DNA of 64,000 nt from Lentzea aerocolonigenes (lineage in GTDB: Bacteria; Actinomycetota; Actinomycetes; Mycobacteriales; Pseudonocardiaceae), in assembly GCF_000974445.1 (NCBI RefSeq), contig NZ_BBOJ01000005.1:348937-412936 (forward strand). Direction: 5' to 3'. Every line of letters begins with the position of its first letter. Position 1 is the stretch's first letter. Below are positions 32,961 to 41,800 of the stretch, piece by piece. Position numbers and translations under genes: made by a program. Below the pieces are notes generated by a model. It did no database searches. It saw only the letters and a program-made list of their open reading frames with translations, and was not told where the DNA came from.

Positions 32961-34276
32961 CAGTGCTGCGTGACTGCTTCCCCTCACATCTCGGAGAGAA
33001 GGCCGACCTCACATTTGGCTCGCTCTGCACGGGATACGGCGGCCTAGACCTCGGCGTGGCGACCGCGCTTGGCGGCGGACGACTGCTGTGGGTGGCAGAC
33101 CCGGACCCACACGTGAGCAAGGTCCTTTCCACTCGTATGCCGGACGTTCCCAACCTCGGCGACATCACCACCATCGACTGGCAACAGGTTGAGTCCGTCG
33201 ATGTTCTCACCGCCGGATTCCCATGCCAGGACATCAGCGCCGCCGGCCGTCGAGCCGGCATCAGGAAAGGAACCCGAAGTGGAATCTGGCACCAGGTCGT
33301 CACAGCCGTTCGCCGTCTACGACCGAGGCTCCTCGTCGTGGAGAACGTCGCTGCCCTCCGCTGGCGCCAAGGCGGCCTCGACATCGTTCTCGGCGACTTG
33401 GCCGAAGTCGGGTATGACGCGCGGTGGACAAGCGTTCGAGCGTCCGACATCGGTGCACCCCATCGACGCGAGCGGGTGTTTCTGCTCGCCTACCCAGCCG
33501 GGACCGTCTTCTCCACGCAACCGGTCACGAAAGAAGACAACCTCGACGGCAGCCCGGCCGAGCCGGAATCCGTGCGAGACCGTCAGGCTGCTCCCGACAC
33601 CGCAAGCAAGGGACGACACGCGAGGCGGTTCCTCGCCGGAGTCCCGTCTGGCAGGTGGACACCAGGTGAACCTCACCGACACGGTGACGACCTTCCTGCC
33701 GACACCGGCGAGCAGCAACCCCAACGACGGCGAGGACCCCTCCGGTTGGTTGCGGCGGCAGGCTCGCCACCGTGCGCGGGGCATCAATGGCAACGGAATG
33801 GGCATGCCCCTGTCGATCGCAGTAAGGCTGCTGCCGACGCCACGAGCGAGCGACACGGGGACGTCCGGCAGGAGAGCAGGAGAGGGTTTCCGTCCGCCCT
33901 TGTCCCAGGAGGTTCTCCCGCTGTTCCACACGCCGCCCGAACCGTAGACGCTCATCAGGCCAAGTCCGAGACTGAGCACGTCAACTGGGGCCCGTATGCG
34001 CCAGCGATCCGGCGGTGGGAACTCGCCCGTGGCATAGCGGTCCCGCATCCGACGGAACCTGGCACCAGGGGCCGTGCCCGCCTGTCACCGCGATTCGTCG
34101 AATGGATCATGGGTCTCGACCCAGGCTGGGTGACCGCCGTCGAAATACCTCGGGCCGCACAGCTGAGAGCACTAGGCAACGGCGTCGTTCCTCAACAGGC
34201 CGAGTTCGCCGTCCGACTCATGCTGGCCGACCTGCTGCATCTCGATATGCACGATGACGAGGCTCAAGCCGCATGA
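32957..34276 (+). CDS. C5 DNA cytosine methyltransferase, central region frame-shifted
   Basis: 439 residues from ATG 32957 (ggggggaggcggcc upstream). Motif I FGSLCTGYGGLDLGV, motif IV TAGFPCQDIS with nucleophile C90, motif VI ENV at 129-131, motif VIII RRERVFLLA, and motif X ALGNGVVPQQAEFAVRLML are all present in one open frame. Between about 33560 and 33945 this frame gives Arg/Pro/Gln-rich sequence unlike the family, while the +1 frame gives the expected LPTPxAxD-type repeats; the native frame resumes at VNWGPYAPAIRRWE. So the target-recognition region appears disrupted by two compensating shifts, or the region is dual-coding. Likely role if active: modification of element DNA against host restriction. 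No cognate endonuclease is adjacent. Confidence 0.7.
   Translation: MTVLRDCFPSHLGEKADLTFGSLCTGYGGLDLGVATALGGGRLLWVADPDPHVSKVLSTRMPDVPNLGDITTIDWQQVESVDVLTAGFPCQDISAAGRRAGIRKGTRSGIWHQVVTAVRRLRPRLLVVENVAALRWRQGGLDIVLGDLAEVGYDARWTSVRASDIGAPHRRERVFLLAYPAGTVFSTQPVTKEDNLDGSPAEPESVRDRQAAPDTASKGRHARRFLAGVPSGRWTPGEPHRHGDDLPADTGEQQPQRRRGPLRLVAAAGSPPCAGHQWQRNGHAPVDRSKAAADATSERHGDVRQESRRGFPSALVPGGSPAVPHAARTVDAHQAKSETEHVNWGPYAPAIRRWELARGIAVPHPTEPGTRGRARLSPRFVEWIMGLDPGWVTAVEIPRAAQLRALGNGVVPQQAEFAVRLMLADLLHLDMHDDEAQAA
33189..33947 (+). other. Overlapping +1 frame inside dcm with LPTP repeats
   Basis: An open frame of 252 codons starting at TTG 33189 (or ATG 33201) within dcm. It encodes SSSWRTSLPSAGAK, ATWPKSGMTRGGQAFERP, then three 'LPTPxxxxx' repeats (LLPTPQARDD, FLPTPASSNP, LLPTPRASDT). 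These features recur in phage/ICE proteins found with or fused to cytosine methyltransferases. The second half is probably the true coding frame of the Dcm variable region; whether the first half is also a real product is unknown. No strong ribosome-binding site precedes the starts. Confidence 0.45.
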
Positions 34277-34303
34277 ACGTCCACCACACCCTGAGTTCGG
34301 ACG

Positions 34304-34591
34304 TCACCGGCTCGCCGGGGAATCGCTCGCCCCCGGCTCGTCGGTGAGCGAGATCTCGCGCGGAGGTACGACGCCGTACAGCTCGTCCGGCGTGCACTTC
34401 AGCGCGGTACATAGCGCTTGCAGGGTCTCGGTCTTCATCTGGACCGGCTGGTTGTTCATCAGCGCAGAGATCGACGGCAGGGACAGGGCGAAGTTGGCGC
34501 GTCGGGTGAGCAGTTCCTGCAGCTCCGTGCCTTTCCACACGTCGCGGGAGGCCATTACCTGCCTGAGCCGCCACCGAAGCTGCACCGCCAC
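34304..34591 (-). CDS. XRE-family (Cro/CI-type) transcriptional regulator
   Basis: 95 residues. Small single-domain HTH of the 'HTH_26' kind: VQLRWRLRQVMASRDVWKGT, ELLTRRANFALSLPSISALM, then VQMKTETLQALCTALKCTPD, followed by a short tail. Such small regulators accompany serine-recombinase islands in actinomycetes and commonly control integration genes. It is oriented against dcm (stops facing, 27 bp apart) and divergent from the resolvase/integrase operon, so it probably represses the shared intergenic promoters (inferred). Confidence 0.8.
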   Translation of the reverse strand: MAVQLRWRLRQVMASRDVWKGTELQELLTRRANFALSLPSISALMNNQPVQMKTETLQALCTALKCTPDELYGVVPPREISLTDEPGASDSPASR

Positions 34592-34705
34592 GCCTTCCCA
34601 CGCTCGCCCGTCACCGGCACCTGTCTGAGCGCCTGGTTGCCGCTGAGTCTCCCGTATGGACGCCGGGGACCCGACGGACCTCGCGGTGTGTTTCGGCCAC
34701 TGCGA

Positions 34706-34770
34706 CTAGGTAATACGTGAAGCACCTCATCTTCTTAAGTTGCACGTATGAAAATTAGGCATTACCTTAG
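34706..34770. promoter_or_regulatory. AT-rich divergent promoter with inverted repeat
   Basis: In the 294-bp gap between the XRE gene and the resolvase-like gene, ctaggtaat (34706) pairs with attaccttag (34761, one mismatch), and acgtg (34715) with cacgt (34743). It is one of the most AT-rich stretches of the window and is a good candidate promoter/operator for both directions. Confidence 0.45.
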
Positions 34771-34885
34771 TTTGATGGCAGACGATTGCCGCCACTCCGA
34801 GCCGACGTAGTCGGCACTCGCAGCCGTGCAGTCCTCGGTACGGCCCGGAGCCGCCGCGGCCTGCGTCGCCGAAGGGAGCAAAGCC

Positions 34886-35371
34886 ATGAGCCGAACCGTC
34901 AGTTCTGGGCCGACACGTGTGCGGCTCGCCTTCTACGGACGTACCAACCACACCGGGGAGAAAGCCGGGGCAGACATGTCCCGTCAGTACCTCGCCTGCG
35001 GTGCGATAGAGGCCAAGCTCGGCGCGATGACCCAGTGGTTCTACGACGCCCCGCATGCCCTCGACGGCAGCTTCTGTCTCAGCGTCCGCGACGTCGAGTC
35101 CCGGCTCGGCGCAGCACGCGGCGACTGCCGGGCGCTCGCTGTCAGCGTTGCGGATCCGGAGCGTGAGTTCGACGCGGTCGTCTGCGCTGCGCTCGATCGA
35201 CTTCCACGGCAGCCGCGCATGCGGGATCCACTTCTGCGCGCGGCGAGCATGAGCAACGTGCCCTTCGTGTTCGCTGACGACGACCTGTCTCTGGCTCGGC
35301 AACTTGCGTCCAACGCCCTGGTCTTCTACCGACTCGGGCTCAGCTGTCCCGAATGGCCGGCGCTTCGATGA
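34886..35371 (+). CDS. Degenerate resolvase-fold protein (catalytic serine lost)
   Basis: 161 residues from ATG 34886 (gaaggga upstream). The core resembles a serine-recombinase N-terminal domain: RVRLAFYGRTN, MSRQYLACGAIEAKLG, TQWFYD, then FDAVVCAALDRLPR and PFVFADDDL. The invariant RxS serine is replaced (GRTNHTG), and no DNA-binding recombinase domain follows, so it should not cut DNA. It could pair with the integrase or act as a directionality factor. It overlaps the next gene by 4 bases and is the first gene of the integrase operon. Confidence 0.6.
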   Translation: MSRTVSSGPTRVRLAFYGRTNHTGEKAGADMSRQYLACGAIEAKLGAMTQWFYDAPHALDGSFCLSVRDVESRLGAARGDCRALAVSVADPEREFDAVVCAALDRLPRQPRMRDPLLRAASMSNVPFVFADDDLSLARQLASNALVFYRLGLSCPEWPALR

Positions 35372-35553
35372 CCCCCACGAACGACCGCTTTCCCGAACCA
35401 GTCGCTGACCCGGAGATGCGGCTGGACATTCGCATTGCTGAAGGCGCCGAAGCCGAACGGCTCCGGCTCGAACAGGCCCAGGTACTGATGGAGGTGACGC
35501 AATGGCTGGCCCGGAGGCAATCCGAGACTGGCTCAACCAACAGGGCAGCCTGA
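35368..35553 (+). CDS. Small protein upstream of integrase (excisionase candidate)
   Basis: 61 residues from ATG 35368, overlapping the previous stop (ATGA). Acidic N terminus, then one long helix (EGAEAERLRLEQAQVLMEVT). It overlaps the integrase start by 52 bases, so the three genes are tightly coupled. No HTH is evident; a role as recombination directionality factor is speculation from position only. Confidence 0.5.
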   Translation: MTPTNDRFPEPVADPEMRLDIRIAEGAEAERLRLEQAQVLMEVTQWLARRQSETGSTNRAA

Positions 35554-37478
35554 GTGCCCACGCGGGCCCGTACCGCCCCGGCTGGCGCGGCTTCGAGTCG
35601 GCTGTGGTCACAGCCGCGCCCGCCCTGATCCCCGTCGCGTTTCTCGGACGCACCTCCACCGACGACCAGCAGGACCCAGTCGGATCATTGCTGCGCCAGC
35701 TGCGCATCTCGCAGGAAGCGCTGCCTGAGGGCTGCGTCATCGTCGCGCACTTCTACGACGTCGAGTCAGGTCGCAAGGATCTCAACGCACGTGGCCGGGG
35801 CGACCGTCATGAACGGCTCGCTATCCCCATTCCGCGCGACGGTGGCATCCATGATCTGCTCACTGAAGCGGCCAGCCCTGACCGGCGCTTCCAAGCCGTC
35901 ATCTGCGAACAGATCGACCGCATCGCCCGCCGGACGTACTACGGCACACAGATCGAGCACCAACTCCAGTCGGCCAACGTCGGACTGTGGGCAGCAGACG
36001 AACCCATCCGGCTCGACACCGACATGCTCATCGACCCGACCACGGTTCTCACGCGGCGGGTCAAGCAGGGCATCGCCGAGTGGTACGCGCTGGACATGAT
36101 CAAGCGCGCACGCGACGGGTTCGAGACCCACACCGATCAGGGCTATAACGTCGGTAAAGCGTGCTACGGCTACCGCAACGTCCAGGTGCGCCTCGACAAG
36201 CCGGACCCTGGCAACGGGGGCGTCGAACACGCGGTTCGGAACCGTCAAGGCAACCGGGGCAAAGGTCGAAACGGCCCGCGGACGAAGAGCAAGCTGGTCG
36301 TCGAGCCGGTCGAGGCTGCAGTCGTCAGAAGGATCTACGACTGGCGGATTACTGAACGGCTCGGCTACGAGGCGATTGCGGACCGGCTCAACCTCGACCT
36401 CTCGACCAACCCTCCGCCCATGCCGCCGGATCCCGAACGAGCGGTTGGCCGATGGACGGGCAGTAGCGTCCGGGAGCTCCTGAACCAGCCCAAGTACACC
36501 GGCTACATGGTCTGGAACCGGCGGGCGATGAAGACTCGCAACGGCAGCCCCAACCCGATGGAGAAGTGGGTCTGGTCCGAGGCGCCCACCCACGAAAAGA
36601 TCATCGAACTGGAGGACTTCATCGCGGCCCAGCAGGTCGTCCAGCGACGCGAGCGGTCCCGCACTCAGGCGGGCGCGAACCCCCATCCGCAGACGAAGCG
36701 CACGTACCGGCTGCGGTCCTACCTGTTCTGTGAACTGTGCCACCGCCGGATGTTCGGCAAGAGTCGGCACGAGACCGCCTACTACGCCTGCGCGGCGAAA
36801 AAGGGCTACGTCCCCGAGGGGCATCCGAACAGTCTCTGGGTTCGTGAAGACGCGCTGCTATGCGGCCTGAATGACTTCCTCAGCCACCACGTGTTCGGGC
36901 TGTACAGGCAAGAGTTGCTGGCGTCCGCCATGCGAGACCTTGACGCGCGATCGGAGCAAGAACGAAACGATCGAATCGCGGCCATCAAGAAATCCATCGC
37001 GGATCTGGATGCGCGGAAGAAGCGACTGGTCCGCACCCTTGAGGTCACCGGTGACGACGACGGTGAGCCCGACCAGGAACTCATCCAGGACATCAAGAAC
37101 CGGCGTGCCGAGATCAAGGCCGAACGTGCCGAACTCGCCGCCGAGTTGACGACGCTTGAGGAGCAGGCCAACGACCAGCAGAACCCCGATCTGCTTTGCC
37201 TCCTGCCGGTCGGCAGGAGCGATCTCGAAGAACTACCGGAGGCACTCGCTCGCAAGCTGTTCGAGGCGCTCCGGCTGGAGGTGCACTACAACAAGATCGA
37301 CAACACTGCTGTCTGCAGGATCACGCTGAGCGGCGAGACCCTCCCCGCGGTCCAGCAGGCTGTGCAAGAGAGCGGGGTGGTGATCCCGTTCAAGAAGCCG
37401 ACGCGCGGAGCCAAGACGAGTTCAAACAGTGAGGGCGAGCCGTTCGACGGCTCGCCCTCACTGTTCCCATCTGCTGTG
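35502..37478 (+). CDS. Large serine recombinase (integrase); frame stays open past the attachment site
   Basis: About 659 codons up to the tRNA. ATG 35502 has ggaggt 6 nt upstream. Catalytic domain: VAFLGRTSTDDQQDP with nucleophile S52, then AVICEQIDRIARRTYYGTQ; recombinase domain: GYNVGKACYGYRNVQVRL, YDWRITERLGYEAIADRL, LLNQPKYTGYMVWNRR; zinc ribbon: YLFCELCHRRMFGKS then YYACAAKKGY; coiled coil about 480-560. The frame has no stop before 37479: it continues antisense through the tRNA and, in frame, through the adjoining transporter to 38609. The natural C terminus in the excised circle is therefore different. Recognisable integrase ends near 37410 (VIPFKKPTRG). Confidence 0.85.
37425..37465. 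terminator. Strong bidirectional terminator at the element/tRNA junction
   Basis: Perfect 18-bp stem (arm aacagtgagggcgagccg at 37425-37442, complement 37448-37465) with a 5-nt loop. It lies inside the open integrase frame, 14 bp before the tRNA 3' end, and can end transcription of both the integrase (rightward) and the tRNA (leftward). Confidence 0.85.
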
Positions 37479-37550
37479 TGCCCCCGGCAGGATTCGAACC
37501 TGCGCACCCGCCTCCGGAGGGCGGTGCTCTATCCCCTGAGCTACGGGGGC
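37479..37550 (-). tRNA. tRNA-Arg (anticodon CCG)
   Basis: 72-nt cloverleaf on the minus strand: 7-bp acceptor GCCCCCG/CGGGGGC, D arm GCTC...GAGC, anticodon stem CCGCC/GGCGG with loop CTCCGGA (anticodon CCG), 4-nt variable loop, T arm GCAGG TTCGAAT CCTGC, discriminator A; CCA is not encoded. Upstream (plus-strand 37567-37572) is a taggat -10 box about 17 bp from the mature 5' end. The 3' half faces the element, and the intact gene is restored by the insertion, as expected for a tRNA attachment site. Confidence 0.95.
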
Positions 37551-37664
37551 GCTACCAACGTGGAAGATCCTAGCGCACTCCGGCGAGCCCGTTTCACGCC
37601 TACCCCCAAGAACGGTCCGACCGTGGTGTCCGTCACCTCCGCGCCTGGTCAGAGGTGCTGCCGA

Positions 37665-37693
37665 TTGCACTCATGCGCATATCGCTATATGTT
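37665..37693 (+). promoter_or_regulatory. Sigma-70-type promoter for a leaderless efflux transcript
   Basis: TTGCAC (37665-37670), 17-bp spacer, TATGTT (37688-37693). The predicted start of transcription falls at about 37700-37701, exactly the ATG of the CDF gene, and no Shine-Dalgarno sequence is present, so the mRNA is probably leaderless. Confidence 0.6.
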
Positions 37694-37700
37694 CCTGGTC

Positions 37701-38609
37701 ATGGGTCACGGCCACGGTCATGGACACGCGTCGGGGAGCGGGCAGCACGTCGGCAAGCTCTGGATCGCGTTCGGGATCGGCGCGGCGTTCATGGTGGTCG
37801 AGTTCGTCGTCGGGTTTGCGACGTCCTCGCTCGCGCTCATCTCCGACGCCGCGCACATGCTCACCGACGTGCTCGGGGTGGGGATGGCGCTGGCCGCGAT
37901 CATGGTGGCGCGCCGGGCCAAGGCCGGGAAGAACCGCACGTTCGGCTTCTACCGGGCCGAGGTGCTGGCGGCGCTCGCCAACGCCGTGTTGTTGTTCGGC
38001 GTTGCCGGTTACGTGATCTACGAGGCGGTCGGGCGGTTCCAGGACCCGCCGGCGGTGCCTGGCTGGCCCGTTCTCATCGCCGCGTCGCTCGGGCTGGTGG
38101 CCAACCTCGTCAGTTTCGGCGTCCTGCGAGAGGGCGCGAAGGACAGCATCAACGTCAAGGGTGCCTACCTGGAGGTGCTGGCGGACCTGATCGGGTCTGT
38201 CGGTGTGCTGGTCTCGGCGTTGATCATCCTCACCACCGGGTGGCGGTACGCGGACCCGATCATGGGTGTGCTGATCGGGATCTGGGTGTTGCCGCGGACG
38301 TACGGGCTCGCCAAGAACGCCTTGCACATCCTCTTCCAGCACGCGCCGGAGCGGCTCGACGTCACGGAGATGCAGAAGGCGCTCACCGCGCTGCCTGGTG
38401 TCACGGAGGCGCACGATCTGCACGTGTGGACGCTCACCAGTGGCATGGAGGTGGCTTCGGCGCACCTCACGACTGCTGAGGACGCTGATCACGAAGGTGT
38501 GCTCAAGGCCGCGCAGTCGTTGCTGGCGACCGAGTACGGCATCGAGCACGCCACGTTGCAGGTCGAGGGCGGCTCGTCAGCGCAGCGGTGCCGGGAGCTT
38601 TCGTGGTGA
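37701..38609 (+). CDS. CDF-family (CzcD/ZnT-like) divalent cation exporter
   Basis: 302 residues from ATG 37701 (supported by the leaderless promoter; ATG 37689 is an alternative). His-rich N terminus MGHGHGHGHASG, six hydrophobic helices, metal site HxxxD in SLALISDAAHMLTD (TM2) and a second acidic site in YLEVLADLIGS (TM5), then a cytoplasmic ferredoxin-like domain (VTEAHDLHVWTLTSGMEVAS). It exports Zn/Co/Cd-type ions by proton antiport. It is chromosomal, just right of the tRNA-Arg, and in the integrated state is in frame with the upstream integrase ORF, an accident of insertion. Confidence 0.9.
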   Translation: MGHGHGHGHASGSGQHVGKLWIAFGIGAAFMVVEFVVGFATSSLALISDAAHMLTDVLGVGMALAAIMVARRAKAGKNRTFGFYRAEVLAALANAVLLFGVAGYVIYEAVGRFQDPPAVPGWPVLIAASLGLVANLVSFGVLREGAKDSINVKGAYLEVLADLIGSVGVLVSALIILTTGWRYADPIMGVLIGIWVLPRTYGLAKNALHILFQHAPERLDVTEMQKALTALPGVTEAHDLHVWTLTSGMEVASAHLTTAEDADHEGVLKAAQSLLATEYGIEHATLQVEGGSSAQRCRELSW

Positions 38610-38803
38610 GCCGGGCAGGTCGCGCAGCTCGTCCTTAGTGGACGGGGCGCCGGTCCGTGACGGAACAACCATTCGCGGGTGTGGCACGAAGACCCGGACA
38701 CGGCCTCGTTCGAACGGCACCACAACAGCCTCCCCAGTCACCACCACACGAATTGCCAAGATCTCATCGGAGTATGTCCGAAGGAGATAGATCCTTTCAG
38801 GTG

Positions 38804-38848
38804 AATGAGAAAGGCCGCGCTCCGTGACGGAACGCGGCCTTTCTCATT
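38804..38848. terminator. Bidirectional hairpin terminator
   Basis: 16-bp perfect stem (arm aatgagaaaggccgcg 38804-38819, complement 38833-38848), ending in T-rich cctttctcatt, between the convergent efflux gene and the GH92 gene. The 38610-38803 stretch holds no convincing gene. Confidence 0.85.
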
Positions 38849-38868
38849 CGAACGAACTCAGTTGGTCG

Positions 38869-41800
38869 TTACAGACCAGTGCACTGTCCTGCCTTCGGTC
38901 CCTTGACGTCGTTGGCGAACCCGTTGTTCGACGGCTCCGGGTCGTTGCCCGTGCAGGACAACGGGCCGCCGACCGTGGAGAAGGCCACGACCGTCCTGGT
39001 CCTGTTCGACGTCAGTGACACCGGGCCGCCGACCGACGTGTTCTCGACGGCCACTTCGGTCGCGGAGCCGTTGACCGACACCGGGCCGCCCACGCGCGTG
39101 CCCACGAGCACCACGGAGGCCCCTTCCGACGCCGACAGCGGGCCCTTGATCTTGCCGCCGAAGACGTACAGCGTGGCGCCCTTCTCGACGGTCACCGGGC
39201 CGTTGATCGTGGCACCGTCCACATAGGTCACGCCCTTGACCTGCAGCGGACCGCTGACGGTGCCGGTCACCGTGGTGGTGGCCGCGGGCAGCGGCTTCGA
39301 CATCAGCTCGAACTCGGCGAGCGTCACGTCTGCCGAGAACTCCAGGCGGTAGAAGTTGTAGCGGCCCGGCGAGGCGATCTTGAACGACCGGGTGTACTGC
39401 TGCCACTGGAAGTTCTCACCGGAACGCTTGTCGACCGTCGCCCACGTCTTGCCGTCGTAGGAGGCCTTCAGCTCCCAGGACGACGGGGACGTGCCGGTCT
39501 TGGCGTTGGTCAACGTGTAGAACTCCGCCTTCTCCTTCACGTCCGCGGCCTTGAAGTCGAACGAATGAACCACCGCGGAGGTGCCGGAGTTGTTGTCCAC
39601 CAGCGCGCCCAACGACACACCGGACGACACGTCGCGCAACGGCGTCGGCACCGCGTCACCCTTGGTGATCGAGTCCGGCACGTCGTTCACGCCCGTGCCC
39701 CACTTCGACGGCGCCGGGCCCATGTCGAAGTCGATCGTGGCACCGGCCGCGAGCACATCGTGCGGCAGCGACGTCTTGTTCCACGCCTTGCCGTTGACCT
39801 TCACGCCCTGCACGTAGATGTTCTTCGCGCTGTTCTTCGGCGCGTTGATCACCAGCTTCTTGCCGTTCTCGAGCGACACCGTCGCCTTGGTGAACAGCGG
39901 CGAGCCGATCGCGTAGGCCGGCTTGCCCATCTGCAACGGGTAGAAGCCGAGCGACGAGAACAGGAACCACGCGGACATCTCGCCGTTGTCCTCGTCACCG
40001 GCGTAGCCCTGGCCCTGCTCGGAGCCCACGTACAGCCGCGACAGGATCTCGCGCACCTTCTCCTGCGTGCCCGACGGCTTGCCCGCGTAGTTGTACATGT
40101 AGGCGATGTGGTGCGACGGCTGGTTGGAGTGGCCGTACTGGCCCATCCGCACGTCCCGCGCCTCGATCATCTCGTGGATCACGCCGCCGTAGCCGCCGGG
40201 GAACTTCGCGGTCTCCGGCAAGGTGAAGAACGAGTCGAGCTTCTGCGCCAGCTTGTCCCGCCCGCCGTACAGGTTCGCGAGGCCCTGCCCGTCGTGCGGC
40301 ACCGTGAACGCCATGTTCCAGCCGTTCGTCTCGGTGTAGTCGTAGCGCCAGTCCTGCGGGTTGTACTTCGCCGGGTCCTCGACGCGCCACGAGCCGTCGA
40401 CGTTGCGGCCCTGGAAGAAACCGATCCGCTGGTCGAACGTCAGCACGTAGTTCTGGGCGCGGTTGAGGAAGTACTCATGTTCTTCCAAGTACCGCTTCTC
40501 GCCCGTCTTCTCGTGCAGCGCCTTCGCCATCGACGCGATGCCGAAGTCGTTGAGGTAGCCCTCGATCGCCCACGACCACGCCTCGCCCAGCTGGTCGTGG
40601 CCGGTCCAGCCGAGGAAGACCGAGCGGTCCATGCCCTTGCGGCCGACCCCGCTGCTCGGCGGCACCACGGACGCGTTCTTCACCGCCGCGTCGTAAGCGG
40701 CCTTGATGTCGAAGTTGCTGACACCCTTCAGGTACGCGTCGGCGAACGCCACGTCGGAGCTCGTGCCGGTCATCAGGTCCGCGTAACCGGGGGAGGACCA
40801 GCGCGAGATCCAGCCGCCGTCCTTGTACTGCTGGACGAAGCCCTCGGCCATCTCGCCCGCCTTGGACGGGGTGAACAGGCTGTACGCGGGCCAGGTGGTG
40901 CGGTACGTGTCCCAGAAGCCGTTGTTGACGTAGATCTTGCCGTCGACGATCTTCGCGCCGGTCTTCGTCGGCGTGCTCGGCCCGGACGCCGGCGACACCG
41001 GGGACGCGTACTGGAACTTGTCGCCGACCTTCTCGGAGCCCGAGTTCGGGTACAGGTAGAGCCGGTACATGTTGGAGTACAGCGTGATCAGCTGCTCCTC
41101 CGACGCGCCCTCGACCGAGATGATCCCGAGCTGCTTGTCCCACGCCGCCTGCGCGCGGTCGCGCACCGAGTCGAACGTGTCGGAGCCGCTGATCTCCTGG
41201 TCGAGGTTGGCGCGAGCCTGGTCGACCGAGATCAACGACGTGGCGATCCGCAGCTGCACGGTCTTGTCCGCGAACGCGAAGTACCCGCCGACGTTGTCGC
41301 GGCCCGCGCCCGTCAGCTTGCCGCTCGCCGTCACCGCCTTGTCGACCTTGCCGTAGACGAACAGCCGCGACGCGCCCGCCGACTCGCCGACGCCCACGTC
41401 CGAGAAGCCCGTGACGGTCCCGGTCGCCGCGTCCAGCGTCAGGCCGCCCGAGTTGTTGACGTTGTCGAAGACGAGGTTCTTCTGCGCCTCGTCGTTGAAC
41501 GTGAACCGGAACACCGCCGCGTGGTCCGCGGGAGCGATCTCGGTCTTGATGCCGTTCTCGAAGGTCACGCCGTAGTAGTGCGCCTTCGCGATCTCGTTGT
41601 CGTGCTTGAACGCCAACCCGCGCAGAGCTCGGTCCTGCGTCGGTGCCTTGTCGGACGGCATCACCTGGAACGTCTGCCGGTCGCGCATCCACGGGCTGGG
41701 CTCGTGCGACGCGGTGAACGCCTGCAGCACCGGCAGGTTCTGCGCGTTGTTGCGCTGCTGGTACTCGTACAGCCAGGACATCGAGCCGGCGTTGGTCATC

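Larger units (their letters stand above)
1..37478. mobile_element. Integrative and conjugative element (right part; left end outside window)
   Basis: Inferred element. Its right boundary is the 3' end of the minus-strand tRNA-Arg(CCG) gene at 37479. A serine integrase gene abuts that point, a leftward type IV secretion operon occupies 17.6-29.7 kb, and most of the rest is phage/ICE-type hypothetical genes and decayed phage genes. The DNA right of the tRNA is ordinary actinobacterial housekeeping sequence. I found no second copy of the tRNA 3' segment within 1-37 kb, so attL is presumably left of base 1. No classical relaxase, RepSA-type replication initiator or FtsK/TraB-type single-protein translocase was recognised, so this looks like a T4SS-type element rather than a pSAM2-type AICE. 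Confidence 0.75.

Noticed and set aside
32957-34276. Complete restriction-modification system
   Set aside because: No endonuclease gene adjoins dcm; the DUF4365 protein is 24 kb away and not a recognisable cognate enzyme.
34727-35740. 337-codon leftward frame across the resolvase-like gene
   Set aside because: Shadow of the coupled rightward genes; amino-acid composition is not protein-like.
35502-38609. A single 1035-residue recombinase-transporter fusion protein
   Set aside because: The middle part is the well-known false translation of an antisense tRNA (PRQDSNLRTRLRRAV), and an 18-bp-stem terminator lies inside; integrase and transporter are separate genes.
38577-38759. 60-residue leftward ORF between the efflux gene and its terminator
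   Set aside because: Starts at TTG without ribosome-binding site and overlaps the CDF stop region; reads somewhat protein-like but cannot be supported.
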